Source: Sphingomonadales bacterium (GTDB lineage: Bacteria > Pseudomonadota > Alphaproteobacteria > Sphingomonadales > Sphingomonadaceae). From it: 64,000 nucleotides of DNA. The notes below the pieces were generated by a model. That model was not told the origin of the DNA and made no database searches. It saw nothing but the letters and a program-made list of their open reading frames with translations. A program made the position numbers and the translations under genes. Below are positions 58,446 through 64,000 of the stretch, one piece after another. Location: positions 1 to 64,000 of the forward strand of contig JAIXYT010000050.1 of NCBI GenBank assembly GCA_027490095.1. Reading direction: 5' to 3'. Positions within the stretch are counted from its first letter, which is position 1; each line of letters begins with the position of its first letter.

Positions 58446-60437
58446 GTGAGCCAGACGCCCGACGCCATCGCCCTTCATCTCTTCGGGCCGCTCCGCGTGG
58501 ATCGGAACGGCGAAGCGGTGGCGTTGCCCGCGTCTCGCAAGACGCGCGCCATCCTTGGCTTCCTTGCCCTGTCGGGGCGCCCGGTCAGCCGGCAGCGGCT
58601 GTGCGACCTGTTCTTCGATATCCCCGACGACCCGCGGGCGGCGCTGCGCTGGAGCCTGACAAAGCTGCGCCCCCTGATCGACTCGCCCGGTCGACTGCGG
58701 ATCGTCGCGGAACGGGACACGCTGAGGCTGGATGTGGAGGGTCTGGCGCTTGACGCCCTGCGGATGCAGGCGATTGCGGCCCGGCCTGCCGATCTCCTGA
58801 GCGCTGCCGACTGCCTTGAGGCACTCGAACTGTTCGCGGGCCCGCTGCTGGAGGATTGCGAGCTGCCCGACTGCGCGGCCTACATGGCCTGGCTCTCGAC
58901 GCAGCGGCAGGAGTTCCACGCAATCGCCTGCCGCATGGCACGCCGACTGGCGGACGCAACGGAAGGCGCCGAGCGCATTCGCCACCTCAGCCGCCTTGTT
59001 GCACTCGATCCGCTGGACGAGCCCGCCCTGGCAGCACTTTCCAATGCCCTTGTGCAGGCCGGGCGAAAGGAGGAGGCGCACGCGCTCGTCGCCGGGGCAG
59101 AGCGCCAGTTTCGGCAGGCCGGGCTGCCGGTGGGGCCGGCCCTGCGCATGTCGCTGCGGCTGCCGGCATCAGCCGGCATGTCGGCGCCGGCGGCGGCCGG
59201 GTCCGCAACATCCCAGCCGGACGCTACACCGGTCACCGGCCGGCTGGGCGTGGCGGTCCTGCCCTTCCTCAACCACAGCCCGAACCTGTTCGCGGATGAC
59301 CTGGCGGATGCCTTTCACGAGGCGATGGTGCACATGCTTTCGCGGTTCCGCGACCTCGAGGTGGCGGGCTTTTCGAAGACACTGGCCTACAGGGGCAATA
59401 TCCGCGACCCGGCCCTCATGGGCGCCGAGCTGGGTGCCAGCCACCTGGTCGGCGGCAGCATCCTGGCGCGGGACGGCGTGCTGAAGATGCGGTACCGGAT
59501 CGTTGCCGCAGCGGACGGCACGCTCGCGACAAGCGGCGATGTCGAGCATGACGGCGTCGATGCCTTCGCGCTGATCGAGGATGCGCCCGCAACGCTCGTC
59601 GCGCGTCTGGCCGAAAGCCTGATCGACGCGGCCCGGGGCCGGGCGCTGCGCCGCGCGATCGAGGACCGAACCGCCTGGGACCATTATCACGCAGGCGTCG
59701 TCGAGGGGTTTGCCGCCGCCCCGGCCGACTATGGCCGTGCACTCGAACACTTCGACCGCGCCATCGCAGCCGACCCGGGCTTCGCGAAGGCACTCGGCTG
59801 TGCGGCCTGGGCGCGGGCCTGCCTCGGCCACGGCGCCTGCGACGAAGGCCGCCGGGAAGCCCTGCTGCAGGCGCACCGGGCCATCGCCCTTGGCGGAGAC
59901 GATGCCGAGGCCATTTCTATCGGGGCCTGGGCTGCAGTGCACGTGGCGCAGGATTTCGACGCCGCGCTGCGCGCGGTCGAGCAGGCCGTGCGCGTGAACC
60001 CGCTGTCGCGCGTGGCCTGGAGCACAAGCGGCTGGGTGCGCGCCATGGCGGGGGAAGTGGAAGCGCCGCTGCAGCACTTCGACCGGGCGGAACGGTGCAA
60101 CCCCTGGGGCGCCCATCTCGACAATGTCGATGGCGGGCGCGCCTTCTGCCTGTGGCAGGCAGGGCGTTACCCGGAGGCAATTGCCGCAGCCGAGCGGTCC
60201 ATCGAGCGCCTGCCCGGCCATGTGGGCGCCCACACCATCGCAATGGCCTGCGCCGTCGCACAGGCCGACTGGGCGGGCGCACGCGACCATGCGGGGCGCT
60301 TCCTGGCGATATTCCCGGAGGGCACCGGCACGCCGGCCATCCGGACCATCCCGCTGAGGGATGCCGAGCGGAAGGCCATACTGATCGAAACGGTGCAGCA
60401 GGCCTGTGCACTGGCCGGCAAGCCGACGACGGCCTGA
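58446..60437 (+). CDS. SARP-like (BTAD) regulator with TolB-like and TPR regions
   Basis: A 663-residue protein. An OmpR-like winged helix (about 8-90: IALHLFGPLRVDRNGEAVAL, PVSRQRLCDLFF) precedes a BTAD region (about 100-245), as in SARP activators. A segment like the TolB_N/adenylate-cyclase-associated region follows (GVAVLPFLNHSPNLFADDLA, VGGSILARDGVLKMRYRIV), then TPR-like helices to the end. The GTG at 58446 (VSQTPDAIALHL) is preferred to a TTG at 58398. It is divergent from the envelope operon and is the natural candidate to control it. Confidence 0.82.
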   Translation: MSQTPDAIALHLFGPLRVDRNGEAVALPASRKTRAILGFLALSGRPVSRQRLCDLFFDIPDDPRAALRWSLTKLRPLIDSPGRLRIVAERDTLRLDVEGLALDALRMQAIAARPADLLSAADCLEALELFAGPLLEDCELPDCAAYMAWLSTQRQEFHAIACRMARRLADATEGAERIRHLSRLVALDPLDEPALAALSNALVQAGRKEEAHALVAGAERQFRQAGLPVGPALRMSLRLPASAGMSAPAAAGSATSQPDATPVTGRLGVAVLPFLNHSPNLFADDLADAFHEAMVHMLSRFRDLEVAGFSKTLAYRGNIRDPALMGAELGASHLVGGSILARDGVLKMRYRIVAAADGTLATSGDVEHDGVDAFALIEDAPATLVARLAESLIDAARGRALRRAIEDRTAWDHYHAGVVEGFAAAPADYGRALEHFDRAIAADPGFAKALGCAAWARACLGHGACDEGRREALLQAHRAIALGGDDAEAISIGAWAAVHVAQDFDAALRAVEQAVRVNPLSRVAWSTSGWVRAMAGEVEAPLQHFDRAERCNPWGAHLDNVDGGRAFCLWQAGRYPEAIAAAERSIERLPGHVGAHTIAMACAVAQADWAGARDHAGRFLAIFPEGTGTPAIRTIPLRDAERKAILIETVQQACALAGKPTTA

Positions 60438-60482
60438 TCGCCAAGCCTGCACCCTGCGCCGGCTGCACAGGGGGACAGAAAG

Positions 60483-60711
60483 GACAGGCGGAGCGCGTGG
60501 CAACTCCGAACCCGCAAGGGGTCGCAAGCCCGACCGGGCGCCGCGGCACGTGCCGCGCCTTCGGCGGAGCCCCACGCGCGTGAGCGAGAATGACTGGCGG
60601 ACCTGCCGAGGGCGAATTCGACCCCGCAAGGGTTCGCGAGCGCGACCGCGCGCCGGCCGTCAGGCCGCCCCCTGCGGAGGCTTCGCCGCGAGCAGAAAAG
60701 ACTGGCGGACC
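60483..60711. repeat. Tandem imperfect repeats in a convergent intergenic region
   Basis: Two units of about 90 bases (60511-60603, 60623-60711) each start with CCCGCAAGGG and end with GACTGGCGGACC; a degenerate end of a third unit (GACAGGCGGA) lies at 60485-60494. The first unit contains a perfect 16-base palindrome CGCGGCACGTGCCGCG at 60542-60557. Copies lie between the convergent stops of the SARP-like and Crp genes, resembling REP/BIME elements. They are not coding. Confidence 0.7.
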
Positions 60712-60891
60712 GGGTTTCCGTCTAACCCAGGAGCGTTTTTCTCGGATTTTTTTCTGTCCCACACAATGTCCCCCACATGCTCCGCGACTGCCTCGCGCGC
60801 GCCCGCGCGCCAAAAGAAAAACCGGGTTAGCGGTTTAAACGTTGAACCCGCGCGGTTTCCCAGGTCCATCGCCAGAGTTTGGGTCCTCCCC
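60712..60891. other. Intergenic AT-rich tract with inverted repeats
   Basis: The rest of the 454-base gap holds T-runs near 60736 and 60748 and separated inverted copies of CTAACCC (60723) and GGGTTAG (60823), each followed on its own strand by GTTTTTCT-like sequence. No gene, RNA or protein, is recognised here. It could hold the convergent terminators or binding sites. Confidence 0.4.
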
Positions 60892-61656
60892 TCAGAAAGT
60901 GAGCCGTTCGCGCAGGCGGCCGGCGTCCAGAACAGACAAGTGCCGGTAGTGCAGGGTGACAAGGCCCTCCTTCTCCAGTTTCACCAGCAGGCGCGATGCG
61001 GCATTGCGTGACATGTTTGCTGCTTCGGCGATTTCCAGCTGCGTCAACGCGACATTCCACGGTGGCCCGTCGGGTGCATCGCCCAGCCTGCAGCCGGCGA
61101 ACCTGAGCACCGTCGCAACCAGCCGCCCTTCCTGGCTGCGCCGCATCAGGTCAAGGCCGCCCAGTTCCGACTGCTGCCCCTGGATGTCCACCAGAGACGC
61201 CAGTGCATGCCAATGTTCGGGATCCTGGGCCAGGAAGCTGCGCAGGTTTGCACGCGGAATGACAACCAGTTCGCAGTCTGTCCGCGCGACGCATTGGTGG
61301 CGTCGTCGCTCGCCGGCCAGGATGGGCGCCCAGCCGAACCAATGGCCCGCGCGGAACATGTGCACGAACTGGGCGTCGGTGCTTCCGTGCCCGTGCCACA
61401 TCACCACCTGGCCTGAGAGAACGCCGAACATCTCGCCGCCATCGGCCCCTGCCTGGTAAACGACAGCGCCCTCGGGCACCGATCGCATTGTCGCCAGGTC
61501 CAGGAAACGCCCCGCGATCTCGGGATCGATGTGCGACAGCCAGCCCCAATCCAGCAACCGCCTGCGGGCGTCGAGCGGCAACTGGGGCGCGCTCCACGCG
61601 CTGTGGATCGGACCCTGCATTGCGGTTTGCACCCCGCTGAACAATTGCCAGACCAT
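60892..61656 (-). CDS. Crp/Fnr-family transcriptional regulator
   Basis: A 254-residue regulator: cyclic-nucleotide-binding-type beta-roll (VPEGAVVYQAGADGGEMFGV, FRAGHWFGWAPILAGERRR), a long dimer helix, and a C-terminal winged HTH (LTQLEIAEAANMSRNAASRL, KEGLVTLHYRHLSVLD). The Fnr iron-sulfur Cys set is absent and the cAMP-contact residues are not obvious, so the ligand is unknown. Start 61656 is uncertain; ATG 61620 after a GGGGTG is an alternative. It is divergent from the SphA-like barrel gene. Confidence 0.85.
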   Translation of the reverse strand: MVWQLFSGVQTAMQGPIHSAWSAPQLPLDARRRLLDWGWLSHIDPEIAGRFLDLATMRSVPEGAVVYQAGADGGEMFGVLSGQVVMWHGHGSTDAQFVHMFRAGHWFGWAPILAGERRRHQCVARTDCELVVIPRANLRSFLAQDPEHWHALASLVDIQGQQSELGGLDLMRRSQEGRLVATVLRFAGCRLGDAPDGPPWNVALTQLEIAEAANMSRNAASRLLVKLEKEGLVTLHYRHLSVLDAGRLRERLTF

Positions 61657-61704
61657 ATCCTGATACGTCGACCCATAACGCGTCAACTGCGCTGGGGAAG
61701 AAAT

Positions 61705-62673
61705 GTGAAAATTGGAAATGCGTTGGCCGCCGGTCTGGCGATTGCGCTCCTGCCGGCCATGCCGGTCCTCGCCACCGAGGGCGGATCCGGCCACTATCTG
61801 CTCGGCTCGCGCGACGCGCTGTCGGGCATCGTCCCGCCGCCGGGCGTCTACACCTCGGCCGACATGATCCTGCTGAACGCCAATGTCGATGCGCTGTCGA
61901 TCGGCGGAGTGGTGCTGGCAAATGCCGACACCGAGGTGCTGATCACCAAGCTGAACTTCACCAAGACCTTTCCGGGGCCGTTCCTGGGCGCGCGGCCGAT
62001 GATCACCATCACCCAGCCGGTCGTCACGGGCACACTCAGCTTCGACAGCGTCGTGCTGGGCGCCCAGCGCCGGGTGGAGGACAATCAGACGGGCCTTGGT
62101 GACACCACCGTCACCTTCGGGCTGGGCTGGGACAAGGGGGCGAACCATTTCGCCTTCGCCACCAGCTTCTTCCTGCCGCTCGGCTATTTCCAGCCGGCCG
62201 CGATCGATGTGCCCGGGCGGCAGCTGACGGCGCTCAGCTTCGGGAAGAACCGCCTCGGGGTCACGCCGGTCATCTCTTACACGCACATGCCAAAGTCCGG
62301 CTTCGAGCTGTCGGGCGCGGCGGGCATATCCTTTTCGGCGCGGAACCAGGCGACTGACTACCAGACGGCGCCCGAATTCCACTTCGAGGGGGCGGCGCTG
62401 CAGCATTTCGGCCCGCGGTTCGCGCTGGGCGCGGCGGGCTATGCCTATCAGCAGCTGGGCGAGGATTCGGGGTCGGGCGCCGAGCAGCTGAAGGCGGCGA
62501 CAGGTGCGCAGTCGCTGAAGGCCCGCGTGTTCGGGATCGGGCCGGTTGCGACCTACGCGACGAAAATCGGCGGCACCTCGCTCAGCCTGAAGGCCAAATA
62601 CACCCACGAGTTCGAGGCGCGGCGGCGCTTTTCGGGCGACAGCTTCCAGCTGAGCGTTGCGCTCGGCTTCTAG
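61705..62673 (+). CDS. SphA/phenol_MetA_deg-family outer-membrane protein
   Basis: A 322-residue exported barrel: signal peptide (NALAAGLAIALLPAMPVLAT), family opening GHYLLGSRDALSGIVPPPGVY, and strands ending in QLSVALGF. The family includes MetA of phenol pathways and SphA, which likely form channels for hydrophobic or aromatic substrates. The start is GTG 61705 after GGGGAAG; the frame upstream would overlap the Crp gene. It is followed 16 bases later by the DUF3604 lipoprotein, a pairing suggesting joint action. Confidence 0.85.
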   Translation: MKIGNALAAGLAIALLPAMPVLATEGGSGHYLLGSRDALSGIVPPPGVYTSADMILLNANVDALSIGGVVLANADTEVLITKLNFTKTFPGPFLGARPMITITQPVVTGTLSFDSVVLGAQRRVEDNQTGLGDTTVTFGLGWDKGANHFAFATSFFLPLGYFQPAAIDVPGRQLTALSFGKNRLGVTPVISYTHMPKSGFELSGAAGISFSARNQATDYQTAPEFHFEGAALQHFGPRFALGAAGYAYQQLGEDSGSGAEQLKAATGAQSLKARVFGIGPVATYATKIGGTSLSLKAKYTHEFEARRRFSGDSFQLSVALGF

Positions 62674-62689
62674 AAGGCGAGAGATCGAC

Positions 62690-64000
62690 ATGACCGGACG
62701 TATCCTGATCGCCCTGCTGGCCACCACGGCCCTTGCCGCGTGCAACCAGCCGGATGCGCCTCCATCCAAGGGCAGTGACCCCGGATTGAGCATCGCGGCA
62801 CAGGAGGCGGCGCTTCCCGAAAACCCACTGAAGAACGCCTATTTCGGCGAAACGCACCTGCACACCAGCTATTCGCTCGACAGCTTCATCGGCGGCAACC
62901 GCAACACGCCCGAGGATGCCTACCGCTTCGCCCGGGGCGAGGCGATGACCATCAACGGCCAGTCCCACAAGCTGAAGCGGCCTCTGGATTTCGCGGCTGT
63001 CACCGACCATGCCGAGTTCATCGGCGAGATGTATTCGACGCAAGTGGCCGGCGCGCCGGGGTACGACAACCCGATGTTGGTCGAGCTGCGGAGCCTTTCC
63101 GACGTCGACGACCAGAGAGCATGGTTCCTGAAGTATGTGGTCGCGAACAATCGGTCGGCAACCCCGACACATCCGCCCTTCTTTGCCGGGCCCGAGACGA
63201 CCAAGAGCGCCTGGGCGCTGAACAGGGACGTCACAAACAGGTATTACGAGCCGGGCCGCTTCACCACGCTGGTGGGCTTTGAGTGGACCGCCGCCCCGAA
63301 CGGCGGGAACATGCACCGGAACATTCTTTTCCGGGACGACAATGTGCCGGACCAGCCGTTCAGCAACGTCGATTCCGCCGACGAGGAAAAGCTGTGGGAC
63401 TGGATCGGCGGCTTGCGCGACAAGGGCATGAAGCTGTTCGCGATCCCGCATAATTCGAACGGCTCCAAGGGGCAGATGTTCGAAAATGTCGACAACAGCG
63501 GCAACCCGCTGAGCCTGGCCTATGCCGAGCGGCGCCAAGCGATGGAGCCCCTGATCGAGATGATGCAGATCAAGGCCAACAGCGAAGTGACCCGCCAGTT
63601 CTGGCCCACCGACGAGTTCGCCGATTTCGAGAATGGCGACAGCATGGCCCAATTCTCCGGCCGGGTGAAGGCGAAGGAGAACTACATCCGCTATGCCGTC
63701 GCCAAGGGCACCGAGTTCCAGCGCGACCTTGGCGCCAACCCGTTCAAGTTCGGCTTTGTCGGAGGCACCGACAACCACAACAGCGGCATGGGCGACACCG
63801 ACGAGGACAATTATGTCGGCAGCCATGGCCCCGCCGACGGCACGCTGGAGGCGCGCCGCAGCGGCGATATCGACGGATGGATCACCGCCAGCGATTCCAA
63901 CCCCGGCACGCTGACCGGGGTTTGGGCCACGAAGAACACCCGCGGCGCCATCTGGGACGCGATGGCTGCGCGCGAGACCTTCGCGACCTCCGGCACGCGC
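62690..64000 (+). CDS. DUF3604 lipoprotein, 3'-truncated by window end
   Basis: At least 437 residues, open at the end. A type II signal peptide is visible (lipobox TALAAC, Cys17), then NPLKNAYFGETHLHTSYSLD and DFAAVTDHAEFIGEMYST. These His/Asp motifs resemble a PHP/metal-dependent hydrolase active site, as does FVGGTDNHNSGMGDTDEDNY later. DUF3604 proteins are common in sphingomonads and marine bacteria and their reaction is not settled. It probably forms an operon with the SphA-like barrel. The ATG at 62690 follows GAAGGCGAGAG. Confidence 0.87.
   Translation, partial: MTGRILIALLATTALAACNQPDAPPSKGSDPGLSIAAQEAALPENPLKNAYFGETHLHTSYSLDSFIGGNRNTPEDAYRFARGEAMTINGQSHKLKRPLDFAAVTDHAEFIGEMYSTQVAGAPGYDNPMLVELRSLSDVDDQRAWFLKYVVANNRSATPTHPPFFAGPETTKSAWALNRDVTNRYYEPGRFTTLVGFEWTAAPNGGNMHRNILFRDDNVPDQPFSNVDSADEEKLWDWIGGLRDKGMKLFAIPHNSNGSKGQMFENVDNSGNPLSLAYAERRQAMEPLIEMMQIKANSEVTRQFWPTDEFADFENGDSMAQFSGRVKAKENYIRYAVAKGTEFQRDLGANPFKFGFVGGTDNHNSGMGDTDEDNYVGSHGPADGTLEARRSGDIDGWITASDSNPGTLTGVWATKNTRGAIWDAMAARETFATSGTR

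Noticed and set aside
60590-60838. 82-codon frame in the repeat array
   Set aside because: Its sequence simply follows the repeat units and has no ribosome-binding site; treated as non-coding.
62690-64000. DUF3604 protein as the sulfatase target of FGE
   Set aside because: No C-x-P-x-R or C-x-A-x-R motif is visible in the part inside the window; the motifs seen are PHP-like.

Overview
The window is a GC-rich, densely coded bacterial chromosome segment with no rRNA, tRNA, CRISPR array, insertion sequence or phage gene that I could recognise. Two secreted proteins end in a PEPxxWA-type sorting tail (PEPDTWAM and PEPATWAM, then a hydrophobic stretch and basic residues). This form is typical of sphingomonads. 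Together with two TonB-dependent receptors, a SphA/phenol_MetA-type barrel, a DUF3604 lipoprotein and the XrtA-system regulators PrsK/PrsR, it points to an alphaproteobacterium of the order Sphingomonadales. I cannot name the genus.

Layout. 1-8.7 kb: the 3' part of pnp with a strong terminator, then an AraC regulator, a GST, a cupin protein, dapE, a GMC oxidoreductase, and a 2OG-Fe oxygenase overlapping an alkaline phosphatase. 8.8-17.1 kb: prsK-prsR, a hypothetical gene, a TetR regulator, a TIR-transmembrane-TPR protein and the first PEP-CTERM protein. 17.1-25.6 kb: amidase, AceE-like E1, a long/short acyl-CoA dehydrogenase pair, the second PEP-CTERM protein, a MaoC-like protein and a DUF4136 lipoprotein. 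25.7-37 kb: a DUF748/AsmA-like protein, a thioesterase with a divergent TetR regulator, SorAB-type sulfite dehydrogenase, a PlpD-like patatin/barrel protein, modABC and an AAC(3)-type acetyltransferase. 37-47 kb: fghA-frmA (glutathione-dependent formaldehyde detoxification), an acyl-CoA dehydrogenase / DsbA-like / SDR gene run, a quinone-oxidoreductase-like MDR protein, a thiolase, katG and an alpha/beta hydrolase. 47-56.4 kb: a TonB receptor with a tyrosine-phosphatase-like protein, a second TonB receptor, a formylglycine-generating enzyme coupled to an OprP-like porin, and a bile-acid:Na+ symporter-like protein. 56.4-64 kb: a four-gene envelope operon (barrel, 56-aa secreted peptide, 105-aa protein, lipoprotein) divergent from a SARP-like/TPR regulator, a repeat-rich convergent intergenic region, a Crp/Fnr regulator, a SphA-like barrel, and a DUF3604 lipoprotein cut by the window end.

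How the genes fit together. Several runs are translationally coupled by ATGA or TGATG overlaps: 2OG oxygenase/phosphatase, prsK/prsR, the acyl-CoA dehydrogenase pair, sorA/sorB, modA/modB, frmA/fghA, DsbA-like/SDR, porin/FGE, and peptide/105-aa protein. SorA needs molybdenum cofactor and modABC lies about 2.4 kb away, so local molybdenum supply and use are plausibly linked. PrsK/PrsR are known regulators of PEP-CTERM genes and both PEP-CTERM targets here share a leader motif.

The least explained parts are three. One is the SARP-like regulator with its divergent envelope operon, which includes a small secreted peptide below the usual ORF cut-off. The second is the TIR-TM-TPR protein set between prsKR and a PEP-CTERM gene. 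The third is the repeat array at about 60.48-60.87 kb.
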